Source: DASVWZ01 sp963715675 (GTDB taxonomy: Bacteria; Acidobacteriota; Terriglobia; Terriglobales; Acidobacteriaceae). From it: a DNA stretch of 64,000 nt. This document shows, one piece after another, positions 7,784 to 17,092 of the stretch (positions are counted from its first letter, which is position 1; each line of letters starts with the position of its first letter). Below the pieces are notes generated by a model, which saw nothing but the letters and a program-made list of their open reading frames with translations, ran no database searches and had not been told where the DNA came from. The DNA is taken from NCBI GenBank assembly GCA_963715675.1, contig OY970265.1:4402001-4466000 (forward strand). The letters run 5' to 3'. Both the position numbers and the translations under genes were made by a program.

Positions 7784-9493
7784 ATGCTAATGTCGTCACC
7801 CTTTTCTCTGACCTTGGACGAACGTTGGTTGCCGAAGTCCGTTCTCTGCCTGCGCGACTACAGCCTGAACAAATTCCTCCATGACGTCATCGCGGGAATT
7901 ACCGTCGGCCTGGTGGCGCTGCCGCTGGCGATGGCGTTTTCCATTGCCTCAGGATTGACGCCGCAGGCGGGTATCTATTGCGCGGTGGTGACCGGGTTTC
8001 TGGTTTCGGCGCTGGGCGGATCCAGAACCCAGATCGGCGGGCCGACCGGCGCATTCGTCGTGGTGATTGCCGGAATTGTGGCGGCGCACGGGGTAGACGG
8101 ACTGTTCATGTGCACCGTGATGGCCGGGGTTCTGCTGGTGGTACTGGGCCTCACCGGCATGGGAACGGCGGTGAAGTTCATTCCGCGACCAGTGGTCATC
8201 GGCTTCACTAACGGGATCGCGGTGCTCATCGCCAGCACCCAGGTGAAAGACTTCTTCGGCTTGCGGCTGGAGAAAGTCCCCGGTATTTTCTGGCTCCGCA
8301 TGGAAGCGCTGGTGAAAGCCTCTCCGACCTGGTCTCCGACAGCGACGATTCTGGCGGCGGGGACGGTTGCGGTGTTGCTTGGCTGCCGGGCTGTCTCCAG
8401 CCGCATTCCGGGACCGATCGTGGCGATGCTGGGCGCGACCGTGGCTGCCTATTTGCTCAAGATGCCGGTCGAGACCATCGGCACACGGTTCGGCGGGATC
8501 CCCAGCGGGTTGCCGCATTTGGTAATTCCCCGATTCCGCACCGACCTGATCCACGGGCTGCTCGGCCCGGCATTCACGGTGGCCATGCTGGGAGCGATTG
8601 AGTCGCTGATGTCAGCCGTGGTCTCCGACCGCATGAGCAACGACCGACACAATCCCAATGTTGAGCTGGTCGGACAGGGAATTGCCAACATCGTCTCGCC
8701 AATGTTCGGCGGTCTGCCGGCAACCGGGGCAATCGCGCGCACGGCAACCAATATTCGAGCTGGGGCCAAGTCTCCGGTGGCTGGCATGGTGCACGCGCTC
8801 ACGCTGCTGGCGATTCTGCTGTTTGCCGCACCGCTCGCCAGCTACATCCCCATGGCCGCACTGGCGGGCATTCTGATGGTCGTGGCTTACAACATGGGCG
8901 AATGGCGAGAGATTCCGCAATTGCTGAAACTCACCAAAACCGACATCAGCGTTTGGCTGGTCACGTTCGCCTTGACCGTGTTCGCGGACTTGACCGTAGC
9001 GGTGGAAGCCGGAATGATCCTGGCGGCATTGTTGTTCATTGCGCGGGTGGCCAACACCACCACGGTTTCGCAAGTCACCGACGACTATATCGAGGACGGG
9101 CGAGTGCATATTCTGCAGGACAAAGACATTCCGTACTATGCCACGATCTTTCGCATTCATGGCCCGTTCCTTTTCGGAGCAACGGAGAAACTCGACGCCA
9201 TCACGGAAAAGATTCATGAGTTGCCGCCGATTGTCATTATTCGTCTGCGCAACATGACCGCCATCGATGCCACTGGACTGTTCGCCCTGGAAGGAGTGGC
9301 GCGCCGTCTGCATGCCACCGGGCGCACGCTGATTTTGTGCGGGGCCCGCGAGCAGCCCGCGCAAGCGATGCGGCAGGCGGAGTTTGAAGAAGTAGTCGGA
9401 GCGGAAAACATCTGTTCCAATGTGCTGGAGGCTTTGCGCCGGGCGGAAGCCGTGTTCGAAAAGATCGAGACGAAAGCAGCGGTCGCGAAGTAG
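7784..9493 (+). CDS. SulP family anion transporter with STAS domain
   Basis: 569 residues. The membrane domain (~25-430) contains DVIAGITVGLVALPLAMAFS, the glycine-rich TQIGGPTGAFVVVIAGI, and GGLPATGAIARTATNIRAGA. The cytoplasmic STAS domain (~440-550) contains IFRIHGPFLFGATEKLD and RLRNMTAIDATGLFALEG. SulP proteins move sulfate, bicarbonate or dicarboxylates with Na+ or H+; the substrate cannot be read from sequence. It is divergent from the Fe-S oxidoreductase gene across 142 bp. A second in-frame ATG lies at 7790. Confidence 0.93.
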   Translation: MLMSSPFSLTLDERWLPKSVLCLRDYSLNKFLHDVIAGITVGLVALPLAMAFSIASGLTPQAGIYCAVVTGFLVSALGGSRTQIGGPTGAFVVVIAGIVAAHGVDGLFMCTVMAGVLLVVLGLTGMGTAVKFIPRPVVIGFTNGIAVLIASTQVKDFFGLRLEKVPGIFWLRMEALVKASPTWSPTATILAAGTVAVLLGCRAVSSRIPGPIVAMLGATVAAYLLKMPVETIGTRFGGIPSGLPHLVIPRFRTDLIHGLLGPAFTVAMLGAIESLMSAVVSDRMSNDRHNPNVELVGQGIANIVSPMFGGLPATGAIARTATNIRAGAKSPVAGMVHALTLLAILLFAAPLASYIPMAALAGILMVVAYNMGEWREIPQLLKLTKTDISVWLVTFALTVFADLTVAVEAGMILAALLFIARVANTTTVSQVTDDYIEDGRVHILQDKDIPYYATIFRIHGPFLFGATEKLDAITEKIHELPPIVIIRLRNMTAIDATGLFALEGVARRLHATGRTLILCGAREQPAQAMRQAEFEEVVGAENICSNVLEALRRAEAVFEKIETKAAVAK

Positions 9494-9500
9494 CTTCGCT

Positions 9501-10526
9501 CTAAGCCCCAGGGTGAGCCAGTTGGACCAGCCAGTACGCGACGGCAGCGACCAGGGCCGAAGCCGGAATCGTCAAAACCCATGCCCATACGATGCGCCGG
9601 GCCACGCCCCATCGCACAGCCGAGAGACGATGGGCTGCTCCCACGCCCACGATTGCTCCGGTGATGGTATGAGTGGTACTGACGGGGATTCCCGCCAGAG
9701 CGGTAGAGAACAGGGTGATGGCTCCCGCAGTCTCGGCGCAAAATCCGCCCACTGGCTTGAGTTTGGTGATGCGTGATCCCATGGTATGAACAATCCGCCA
9801 GCCGCCAAAATAAGTGCCCAGCGCGATGGCGGTGTGGGCGGCCAGAATGATGGGCCAGTGAAATTTTCCCCAGTCACCGGCGAGTTCAGCCGAGTTCAAG
9901 ATATGCGCTCCGTACAACGCGCTCGCTACAATGCCCATGGTCTTTTGGGCGTCGTTGCCGCCGTGGCCGAGGCTGTAGGCGGCTGCCGAGAGAAGTTGCA
10001 ACTTGCGGAACCAGGCATCGATGCGCCGCGGTGCCTTGTTGCGCAGAAGCCAGGAGACAGCCACCATGAACCCCAGACCCATGACGAGCCCCATGATAGG
10101 CGCGACGACGATGAAGATCAGGGTTTTGTACCAGCCCTCGGCAATGATGACTCCCCATCCGGAGCGCATAACCGCCGCTCCGGCATAGCCTCCTATCAGA
10201 GCATGAGAGGAAGAGGTCGGAAGCCCCAGCCACCAGGTCAACAGGTCCCACACAATCGCCCCGAGGAGTCCGGTAATCACCACGTATTGGGTGACCGACT
10301 CGACATGGATCATTCCCTTCCCGATGGTTTTGGCCACCGCCGTTCCCAGGAGAAATGCCGCCACAAAATTAAAAAAAGCCGCCCACAGCACCGCCAGCTT
10401 GGGGGACAGCACGCGAGTGGAAACCACGGTCGCGATGCTGTTAGCAGCATCGTGAAACCCATTGAGGAAATCGAAAGCGAGGGCCACCAGAACCGTGACA
10501 ATCAACAGCAAGAGGTCGGGTTTCAC
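9501..10526 (-). CDS. pit: PiT family inorganic phosphate transporter
   Basis: 341 residues, mostly membrane helices. The duplicated PiT signature is clear: FDFLNGFHDAANSIATVVST near the N-terminus and AYSLGHGGNDAQKTMGIV in the second half, plus GIPVSTTHTITGAIVGVGA. It carries out low-affinity metal-phosphate/H+ or Na+/phosphate symport. It starts at GTG (10524-10526) with AGGGAAAC upstream. It is the second gene of an operon with the DUF47 protein, 29 bp apart, the usual pairing for PiT in bacteria. Confidence 0.95.
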   Translation of the reverse strand: MKPDLLLLIVTVLVALAFDFLNGFHDAANSIATVVSTRVLSPKLAVLWAAFFNFVAAFLLGTAVAKTIGKGMIHVESVTQYVVITGLLGAIVWDLLTWWLGLPTSSSHALIGGYAGAAVMRSGWGVIIAEGWYKTLIFIVVAPIMGLVMGLGFMVAVSWLLRNKAPRRIDAWFRKLQLLSAAAYSLGHGGNDAQKTMGIVASALYGAHILNSAELAGDWGKFHWPIILAAHTAIALGTYFGGWRIVHTMGSRITKLKPVGGFCAETAGAITLFSTALAGIPVSTTHTITGAIVGVGAAHRLSAVRWGVARRIVWAWVLTIPASALVAAVAYWLVQLAHPGA

Positions 10527-10555
10527 GTTTCCCTGGTTTCTTAAGGGTAAATAGG

Positions 10556-11170
10556 CTACGCGTTCTTTAGAACCACCGTTTCGAGCACGTCTGCAACATC
10601 TTCCGCCTTGTCGGTGGCCATTTCAAGGAACTCGATCAGTTCCTTGATCTTGATCAGGTTGATTGGATCCTTTTCACGTTCGAACAACTCGGCAATCGCC
10701 GCCTGCGACACATAGTCGGCTTCGTTTTCCAGGCGGTTGATCTCCACGCAATGGGCGAGAATGTCGCCATTCTTGCGCAGGAGGGACAAGGCTTTCTGCA
10801 ATTCCTGGCTTTGCAGCAAAATGAGCCTGGCCAGCTTAAGGGCGGCGGGCGGGGGATTCACCACGCGGTACATGATAATCCGAGCACCAGCCGCATTGAC
10901 GAAATCCAGAACATCATCCAGCGAAGAGGCCAGTTTATGGATATCCTCTCGATCGAAAGGCGTGATGAAGGTCTGATTGAGTTTAATGAGGATGGCATGG
11001 GTTAGATCATCGCCGAGGTGCTCGATCCTCTGTACTTCGGCGATTTTTTCTTCCACCTGCCGGTAGTTCTCGAACAGATCAACCAGGACCCGCGCACCGG
11101 CGATGAGGTTCTCGGACATCTCGGAGAACATCAGAAAGAAGCTGGTATCTTTGGGAAGAAGTCGAACCAT
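10556..11170 (-). CDS. DUF47/PhoU-like Pit accessory protein
   Basis: 204 residues, all-helical. Typical family segments are FFLMFSEMSENLIAGARVL, IEHLGDDLTHAILIKLNQTF, TPFDREDIHKLASSLDDVLD and EFLEMATDKAEDVADVLETV. The DUF47 fold is PhoU-like with metal-binding acidic residues, and it commonly modulates the adjacent PiT transporter. It is transcribed first, with the transporter gene 29 bp downstream. Confidence 0.92.
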   Translation of the reverse strand: MVRLLPKDTSFFLMFSEMSENLIAGARVLVDLFENYRQVEEKIAEVQRIEHLGDDLTHAILIKLNQTFITPFDREDIHKLASSLDDVLDFVNAAGARIIMYRVVNPPPAALKLARLILLQSQELQKALSLLRKNGDILAHCVEINRLENEADYVSQAAIAELFEREKDPINLIKIKELIEFLEMATDKAEDVADVLETVVLKNA

Positions 11171-11577
11171 GGTGCCGGCAACAAACTCCAGACTGTTTGT
11201 GCTCAGAATAAGTTGTAAGGATCAGAGCGAGCCACTATCTCATGCGACACAGCATGCAGTCAAATGTGACAAGTGGCGGGAGATTGGGGGCAGGTTAGCT
11301 GGTGGGCCGATGGCGGGACGCGGCGGCACGACGAGGAATGCCAAACCGAACCAGTACGAGAAGCAGCAAGACCACGCCCGCGCCGATGGCGATGCGTTGT
11401 AGAAAATCGAGCACGACGTGGTCCAGACTCATGGCGACAGTATGAAGCTGTCGAGCGACTTGTGCCACATTACGAGAAGGCTAAGCCCATTGAGTATCGG
11501 TTCATCACCCAAATGATGGGCCGGTCGAGTCAGGTGGTGGCGGGACTGTCCGGGGTCGCGAGCGAGGCTCATCGGGG
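11171..11577. other. 407-bp gap with one possible 45-codon membrane ORF
   Basis: Upstream region of the DUF47-pit operon (minus) and of the YdeI gene (plus). On the minus strand, 11295-11432 encodes a 45-residue frame: MSLDHVVLDFLQRIAIGAG followed by VVLLLLVLVRFGIP, one plausible membrane helix and a basic tail. It has no obvious ribosome-binding site, so I mark it only as possible. Nothing else is seen. Confidence 0.3.
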
Positions 11578-12171
11578 ATGAAGGTCAAAATATTCAAGAG
11601 CGGGTCCGAATTCAGAGCATGGCTGGAACGCAATCACGACGCGGTCCAGGAGATGTGGGTCGGTTTCTACAACCAGCGTTCGGGCAAGGTCAGCATTACG
11701 TATCGGGAGGCTCTGGACGAGGCGCTCTGCTTCGGCTGGATTGACGGGGTGCGCAAGAGCGTCAACCCAACCACCTACACGGTCCGTTTCACCCCGCGAA
11801 AAGCGCGCAGCAACTGGAGCGTGGTCAACATCAAGCGCATGGCAGAACTCATCAATCTGGAGAGAGTAAGTCCTCCAGGGCTGGCCGCCTTCAAGAAACG
11901 GCCGCGCAACAAACCCGGCTATTCCTACGAAACGAGGCCGCAGAGGCTCGAGGCAGATTCCCTGAAGCAGTTGAAGGCCAACCCAAAGGCCTGGGACTTC
12001 TTCAGCGCACAGGCGCCCTGGTATCGACGTACGGCGACTTATTGGGTGGTCAGCGCAAAAAAAGAGGAAACGCGACTCCGGCGGCTCACGATCTTGATTG
12101 CGGACTCCGCGAGCGGGCGCCGCATTGGCGTGCTCACACCCAAGTCGAAGGGACCTAAGCAGAGTTCCTAA
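11578..12171 (+). CDS. YdeI/OmpD-associated family protein
   Basis: 197 residues. The YdeI (DUF1801-related) core is recognisable: GSEFRAWLERNHDAVQEMWV, SITYREALDEALCFGWIDGV, FTPRKARSNWSVVNIKRM and FFSAQAPWYRRTATYWVVSA, the last resembling the family's conserved C-terminal tryptophan helix. Members are called bacteriocin-protection or OmpD-associated proteins, but the biochemical role is not established. GAGG lies upstream of the ATG. Its 3' end overlaps the convergent 85-aa gene by 17 bp. Confidence 0.9.
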   Translation: MKVKIFKSGSEFRAWLERNHDAVQEMWVGFYNQRSGKVSITYREALDEALCFGWIDGVRKSVNPTTYTVRFTPRKARSNWSVVNIKRMAELINLERVSPPGLAAFKKRPRNKPGYSYETRPQRLEADSLKQLKANPKAWDFFSAQAPWYRRTATYWVVSAKKEETRLRRLTILIADSASGRRIGVLTPKSKGPKQSS

Positions 12172-12412
12172 GTGTGACGTCGGCCTGCGGGCGGTTTCTG
12201 GTTCGCTCCGCCAGGAAGATGTTCGTCACCTCGGCATCCGAGATACGAAGGGACTCCAGGTATTGCTTCACGGTCTGAATGGGCTGCAACGGGTCGAATC
12301 CGTAGTGCCGCGCCACCATGAGTCTGGCTTGAGAGTAGGTGGGAGCAATGGCCCGCAGAATTCTCGGCTTTGCCTGCCGGCGTTGTTTCAGGAAGAAGAA
12401 TTCGTATTGCAT
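12155..12412 (-). CDS. Small conserved-looking hypothetical protein (85 aa)
   Basis: MQYEFFFLKQRRQAKPRILR starts an 85-residue protein with an alternating hydrophobic/basic pattern and a helix around PIQTVKQYLESLRISDAEV. It is more protein-like than the opposite strand, which carries only short frames here. No known domain, signal or membrane segment is visible. It is convergent with, and overlaps the end of, the YdeI gene. Confidence 0.55.
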   Translation of the reverse strand: MQYEFFFLKQRRQAKPRILRAIAPTYSQARLMVARHYGFDPLQPIQTVKQYLESLRISDAEVTNIFLAERTRNRPQADVTLRNSA

Positions 12413-12559
12413 ACGCCTCCGCGGCCTGGTTTCTTCAGACCGTCCCGATCTTGGATCCTATGGGAGTTTTGGCTGCACTGGGAGAACGCACCATAATGAA
12501 AGAACTCCCGCAGCCTCGGGTAGATGACGAAAGTAACTTCCGCAATGTTACCGAGCTGG

Positions 12560-13216
12560 TTACTCGAATTGTTTGCGAAAATTCGCCAGTTGCTGCTTGA
12601 GATCCGCAACTTCTCGATGCAGGCCGGCAACATCTTCTTCCAGGCGGGCGATGCGATCGAAATCCTGGGAACTAACCGAAGCTACGGCGGCTGAAACGGG
12701 CGCCACTTCCCAGTCCTCCATCTTGCCGGCGAGCAGATGAGCGTAGCGGGCTTCTTTGGTTCCCGGCTGGCGAGACAGCACGGCTGCCAGAGGCGGCTCG
12801 CGTTGCATCAACTTCTGCAGGGTTGACTGCACATCGTCCAGCTCTTCAAACCGGTACATACGCTCGGTGCGGCCGCGCAGTTCGCCAGGGGTCTGTGGGC
12901 CGCGCAGCAAAAGCACGCAGAGCACCGCGATTTCACGGCGATCGAAATTGAACACTTCCTGCAGACGGTGTTCGTACTTGGTCACGCGGCTATCGGCGCC
13001 GCGGGCGGGGCCGGCAAGCCGCTTTTCCTGCAGGGAACTCAACGCATCACGCACCGAGCCGTCGTCAAGGCTCATCACCGGATCGCGGTTGTTCTTCTGG
13101 TTGCAGGCGTTGACTAACGCGTTGAGGGAGAGCGGATAGTAATCGGGGGTGGTAATGTCCTTCTCGATGAGCGCCCCCAGGACCCGGACCTCAACCTGAT
13201 TCAGCAGAATGTCCAC
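12560..13216 (-). CDS. YceH family (DUF480) protein
   Basis: 218 residues starting VDILLNQVEVRVLGALIEKD, with LSLNALVNACNQKNNRDPV, VRDALSSLQEKRL, VLCVLLLRGPQTPGELRGR and QRPP-region equivalents. It has two winged-helix domains and ends in a short coiled coil (LEEDVAGLHREVADLKQQL). DUF480 proteins are probable nucleic-acid-binding proteins of unknown role. I chose the GTG at 13214-13216: GGAAGG lies about 9 nt upstream and the start matches the family. Frames further upstream are junk-like. Confidence 0.92.
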   Translation of the reverse strand: MDILLNQVEVRVLGALIEKDITTPDYYPLSLNALVNACNQKNNRDPVMSLDDGSVRDALSSLQEKRLAGPARGADSRVTKYEHRLQEVFNFDRREIAVLCVLLLRGPQTPGELRGRTERMYRFEELDDVQSTLQKLMQREPPLAAVLSRQPGTKEARYAHLLAGKMEDWEVAPVSAAVASVSSQDFDRIARLEEDVAGLHREVADLKQQLANFRKQFE

Positions 13217-13309
13217 TACGGCACACCTTCCATGAAAACTTGCTGGTTGAATTGTACAGGCCGCGCCGAAGTTCTGACGCGGCCCATTCGGATTCCAGCC
13301 CACCCCTGC

Positions 13310-14230
13310 TCACTTCGCGGTTTCCTGCGCAAGAGCCGGCTGCGGTGCGCTGGCGGTCACCTCAGGAGCGGCGGCGGCCTGGATCTTCACGGTCAAGAGG
13401 ATTTTCTCCAGCTTGCCAAACAATTCTTCGCGGTTCACTGGAGTGAGATCTTCTCCGGAGCCAACGTCGGTTTGGATTCCCATGGCAAATTCATAACACG
13501 CCCCGTTTTCGTAGATGTGGTAGAACTTGGCGTCAGTCTGCCTAGTGGATGGGCCGCTGAGGTTCTCGACTTCCTCGAGTTCCATTCCGCCCAGCGTTAC
13601 TTGCGTGGGTTTCACAGCCAGGTCATCCGGAGAATTTGGTGCCGGCGACGCGAACTGGTAGCACTGATCCGCCGTGAGTTGCCGGTTGACGTTCACATCG
13701 AATGATGCCGACGCGAGGTCAGTTCCTGGATACGAGCCTTTGGGAACTTCGACTGTCGTAACCGAGACTCCGCCGGGTTGCACGAAGTTCATTGCGGCCT
13801 GTTCCGAAGTGCCCGGACCCGAGTTTTCAGCAGCCTTCAGCAAGTACTTCCGCGGATAGCGGAACGATACGCCGTAGATTTGGTTGGTATAGGAAACGGT
13901 CGATGGCCGCTTTTTTGCGGTCTTCTTTACCGGCGGCACACTCTGGACGGGCGTCGCCGAAGTGCTGGCGGTGGTTATCGTGGACGCGGGATTGAGGACT
14001 ACTGGACTGGCGAGTGCACTTGCCACCGGTTTGGATTCCTGCCTTGAGCAGCCGCCGGTCTGCAGCAGGAAGATCCCGGCGAGGGCCCCTGCTACTACCG
14101 TGCCGATGAAGGCGGTTGTCTTCTGTTTCTGGTTGAAATGTGGGCGCGGCTTGGCGCCACGGGTTGCGGTTTTCATCTCTGACTTTCGGTTTGGTTCTTC
14201 TGACAATCCGAGTTGCGTGAACTGTGCCAT
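13310..14230 (-). CDS. Membrane-anchored hypothetical protein, envelope-facing
   Basis: 306 residues. A basic cytoplasmic N-terminus (~1-45) precedes one membrane helix (TAFIGTVVAGALAGIFLLQ) ending in a GGCS cysteine, then a Ser/Thr/Ala/Pro-rich linker. A folded domain starts at TVSYTNQIYGVSFRYPRKYL and resembles proteins that carry stress-response or PsbP/DcrB-like domains. The C-terminus is a low-complexity Ala/Pro tail. Function unknown. The ATG at 14230 follows GGAGG by 5 nt. It is divergent from gluQRS across 225 bp. Confidence 0.75.
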   Translation of the reverse strand: MAQFTQLGLSEEPNRKSEMKTATRGAKPRPHFNQKQKTTAFIGTVVAGALAGIFLLQTGGCSRQESKPVASALASPVVLNPASTITTASTSATPVQSVPPVKKTAKKRPSTVSYTNQIYGVSFRYPRKYLLKAAENSGPGTSEQAAMNFVQPGGVSVTTVEVPKGSYPGTDLASASFDVNVNRQLTADQCYQFASPAPNSPDDLAVKPTQVTLGGMELEEVENLSGPSTRQTDAKFYHIYENGACYEFAMGIQTDVGSGEDLTPVNREELFGKLEKILLTVKIQAAAAPEVTASAPQPALAQETAK

Positions 14231-14455
14231 ATTGGCCTCCTGTGCTGGTTTCCCAGTCACGGTTCATAAAGGCACGATCGGGTCCGATTGGGGCTGTGTT
14301 GATTCGAGGCAGGTTAGAAGAAAAAGAGAACCGACAAGTCGTGGGACGCAGGACACGGTGTGCTGCCGGGAACACGGGACTGGTTGCGGAGGTCTGAGGC
14401 CAGCGAAGTAAGGCGGGCCGCTGCGCACAGGCTGGCGTCGTTAGAATGCTGTTTG

Positions 14456-15307
14456 ATGGGTCAACGATACCGAGGACGAATTGCGCCGTCGCCGACCGGG
14501 TTGCTGCATCTGGGCCATGCCCGCACCTTCTGGATTGCGGCGCAACGGGCGACGGAGCATCAGGGTACCCTGATCCTGCGGAACGAAGATCTTGATCCGC
14601 AACGCTGCCGGCCGGAATTCGCGCAAGCCATGATCGAAGATCTGCGTTGGCTGGGAATCGGCTGGAGTGAAGGTCCGGACTGCAGTGGCCCTTTCGCCCC
14701 GTACTCGCAGAGCGAACGTCGTGGACGATACCTGCAAGCGTGGCGAACGCTGCGCGACGCAGGGTTTATCTATCCGTGTGCCTGCTCTCGCAAGGACCTC
14801 GCGCAGTCCGCGAGTGCTCCGAACGACGCCGACGATGAACCGATTTATCCCGGGCGATGCCGCGGGCGCACCGACGCTACTCAGTTCGGTCAGCCGGCAG
14901 GAGTGAACTGGCGGTTTCGTGTGCCGGATGATGAACCGATTCGCTTTGCCGATCTGCATTTCGGTCCCCAGGCGTTTCGCGCCGGGCAGGATTTTGGGGA
15001 TTTCCTGGTTTGGCGGCGGGACGACGTCCCGGCGTACCAGTTGGCAGTCGTGGTGGATGACGCGGAAATGGACATCACGGAGGTGGTGCGCGGTGCGGAT
15101 CTGCTGAAATCCACTGCCCGGCAGTTGCTGCTGTATCGCGCGCTGGGATGGAGTTCTCCGGAGTTCTACCACTGTGATCTGCTGCGGGATGAAGCCGGCA
15201 TGAGACTGGCCAAACGTCACGACGCGCTGAGCCTGCGCTATCTGCGGGAGAGCGGATTGAGCCCGGGGCAAGTGCTCCAGAAAGGCGGCCTGAGCGCTCG
15301 CCAGTGA
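14456..15307 (+). CDS. gluQ: Glutamyl-Q tRNA(Asp) synthetase
   Basis: 283 residues. It is a truncated GluRS paralog that glutamylates queuosine at position 34 of tRNA(Asp) and lacks an anticodon-binding domain. It has the class I signature RIAPSPTGLLHLGHARTFWI, RNEDLDPQRCRPEFAQ, CACSRKDLA followed by YPGRCRGRT, DDEPIRFADLHFG, and a KMSKS-like MRLAKRHDALSLR. The length and absence of a C-terminal domain separate it from GltX. The start is ATG 14456 or the TTG just before it; no strong ribosome site is visible. Confidence 0.93.
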   Translation: MGQRYRGRIAPSPTGLLHLGHARTFWIAAQRATEHQGTLILRNEDLDPQRCRPEFAQAMIEDLRWLGIGWSEGPDCSGPFAPYSQSERRGRYLQAWRTLRDAGFIYPCACSRKDLAQSASAPNDADDEPIYPGRCRGRTDATQFGQPAGVNWRFRVPDDEPIRFADLHFGPQAFRAGQDFGDFLVWRRDDVPAYQLAVVVDDAEMDITEVVRGADLLKSTARQLLLYRALGWSSPEFYHCDLLRDEAGMRLAKRHDALSLRYLRESGLSPGQVLQKGGLSARQ

Positions 15308-15334
15308 ATGCCTCGGTTCCGATCCTGCCATTTA

Positions 15335-15376
15335 GGCGGCGCATAAATCCGCCTGATGCCGCCCATAATCTTTTTT
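15335..15376 (+). terminator. Possible terminator after gluQRS
   Basis: GGCGGC at 15335-15340 can pair with GCCGCC at 15358-15363 (part of ATGCCGCC). A run of six T starts at 15371. The seven-base gap before the T-run makes it a weak call. Confidence 0.35.
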
Positions 15377-15478
15377 GATTGGCGGCAGACCGAGCCACGC
15401 GATAAGCTTCTTCTTTCTTGCAATCCCCAGGAAATGCCTCATGCTGATGGCGAGTCCACAAAATTCTTAAGGAGATGC

Positions 15479-16909
15479 ATGTCGAGCGAACTACGAAACT
15501 TTCTTGCGATCCCGTATGACGAACTGGAAGAGCTGAACCTGAAAGCCAAGGAGCAGCGGCGGAACCGGGTTGCTTCCCACAAGATCCAGGAAGAACGCCT
15601 GGGATACCTGAGCGGCGAGCAGCGGATCAAGGCCGTCACCGTGCTGTTCAGCGACCTGGAAGGCCGGCTGCACATGCTCGATTACGACAAGAAGTTCCTG
15701 GTGAAGAGCTGGGACAATCTGACGTTCGACGGTTCGTCCATTCGCGGCTTCACGGCGCAGCGGGAGAGCGATCTGCGGCTGGGCATCGACTGGAGCGCGT
15801 TCTACTGGGCACCCGCTGACATCTTTGGGCCGGGCAAGGTGCTGGTGTTTGGCAACATCATCGACAAAGGCGGCGAACCGTATGCGGCCGACATCCGAGG
15901 CTTGCTGAAGACATTCGCGGAAACCCTCCACAAGAAAGAGGGCTACACCTTGAATGCGGCGAACGAGATCGAAGGCTTTCTGTTCCAGGGAACGGACGCC
16001 GAACGGCGCTACCACGAAACCCAGAAATTCGACTATGTGAACACCGGCGGGTATTATCACTCGCTGCCGGGCGACCCGCTGCGCACGTTCATCGACACTA
16101 CCGCCGAGGTGCAGCGCGCCATGGGGTTCCAGAACGAAAAGGACCATCCCGAAGTTGCGCCGTCGCAGTTCGAAATCAACTACGGCTATGGCGAAGTGGT
16201 GGCGGCGGCGGACCAGATCCAGCTTTACAAGCTGATTTGCCGGCAGGTCGCGAACCGCATGGGGTTTACCGCATCGTTCCTGCCCAAACCTGTGGTCGGC
16301 GTGAACGGCAGCGGCATGCATACCAATGTTTCCATCAGCAAGGGCGGAAAGAACCTGTTCTGGGATCCGAAGGGTGAGGAGATGCTCAGCAAGTTGGGCT
16401 GGGCTTTCGTCGATCGCATCCTCACCCACGGTAATGATCTCTGCCTGCTGCTGAATCCCAGCGTAAACGCCTATCGCCGCCTGGACCCGCACTTCGAGGC
16501 GCCGAATCAGATCAAGGCTTCCGCCGTGGATCGCGGCTCGATGATCCGCATTCCCATCGGCAACGAAAAGAGTATGCGGGTCGAGGTGCGCTCGGTGGCT
16601 CCGGACGCGAATCCTTACATGGTCCTGTATTCGATCTTCAAGACCGGCCTTGATGGGGAAACGGCGAAGATGAAGAACCTGCGGCAGGCGCAGCGCTATT
16701 TGCCGGATAACATTTACGATGCGCTGGCGAATTTCAACAAAGCAGGTTGGACGACCAAGCTGCTCGGAGAAGACGTGAAGTCGCGCTATGCCGACCTGAA
16801 GCAAGCGTCGGCGGACCGCTGCCCGCGGCTGCTGGGAACGTTCGTCAAAGCACCTGAGGTGCAATACCACCACGACGTGTACAACCAGTTTTTGTGGAAC
16901 CTGTTTTAG
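15479..16909 (+). CDS. glnA: Glutamine synthetase
   Basis: 476 residues. It makes glutamine from glutamate, ammonia and ATP. An N-terminal beta-grasp domain (LEGRLHMLDYDKKFLVK, FDGSSIRGFTAQ) is followed by the catalytic domain with NEIEGFLFQG, SQFEINYGYGE, GVNGSGMHTNVSISKGGKN (ATP/metal loop) and ASAVDRGSMIRIPI. No adenylylation-type insert is evident; the sequence resembles the shorter GS lineage rather than enterobacterial GlnA. AAGGAG lies just before the ATG at 15479; an ATG at 15356 would extend into non-conserved sequence. A strong terminator follows at 16988. A 460-codon antisense frame here is a codon-bias shadow. Confidence 0.95.
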   Translation: MSSELRNFLAIPYDELEELNLKAKEQRRNRVASHKIQEERLGYLSGEQRIKAVTVLFSDLEGRLHMLDYDKKFLVKSWDNLTFDGSSIRGFTAQRESDLRLGIDWSAFYWAPADIFGPGKVLVFGNIIDKGGEPYAADIRGLLKTFAETLHKKEGYTLNAANEIEGFLFQGTDAERRYHETQKFDYVNTGGYYHSLPGDPLRTFIDTTAEVQRAMGFQNEKDHPEVAPSQFEINYGYGEVVAAADQIQLYKLICRQVANRMGFTASFLPKPVVGVNGSGMHTNVSISKGGKNLFWDPKGEEMLSKLGWAFVDRILTHGNDLCLLLNPSVNAYRRLDPHFEAPNQIKASAVDRGSMIRIPIGNEKSMRVEVRSVAPDANPYMVLYSIFKTGLDGETAKMKNLRQAQRYLPDNIYDALANFNKAGWTTKLLGEDVKSRYADLKQASADRCPRLLGTFVKAPEVQYHHDVYNQFLWNLF

Positions 16910-16987
16910 AGCGGCGAGCGCGGGCGGGCGCTGATGGTGCAGATTCGTCTGTACTCGGGATGCCGCCTATGACATAATGAATTTAGG

Positions 16988-17018
16988 AAGGCCGGATCGG
17001 CAAGCGATCCGGCCTTTT
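16988..17018 (+). terminator. Rho-independent terminator after glutamine synthetase
   Basis: Perfect 12-bp stem AAGGCCGGATCG (16988-16999) / CGATCCGGCCTT (17005-17016) with a GCAAG loop. The stem ends in T residues followed by TTCC. Confidence 0.85.
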
Positions 17019-17047
17019 CCTATTGCCCAAAATTTATTGCGGTGTAC

Positions 17048-17081
17048 GGCCCGTGCTCATGGCGCGGGCCATTTTCCTTTT
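17048..17081 (+). terminator. Second hairpin directly upstream of the SRPBCC gene
   Basis: GGCCCGTGC (17048-17056) pairs with GCGCGGGCC (17062-17070), 9 bp with one G-U, followed by ATTTTCCTTTT. The ribosome site of the next gene (GGAGG at 17082) begins where the T-rich run ends, so this is either a backup terminator or an attenuator. Confidence 0.6.
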
Positions 17082-17092
17082 GGAGGGAAATT

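Noticed and set aside
15491..16873. 460-codon open frame antisense to glutamine synthetase
   Set aside because: It is a mirror of codon bias in a highly conserved gene. The translation has no domain and the plus strand shows all GS motifs.
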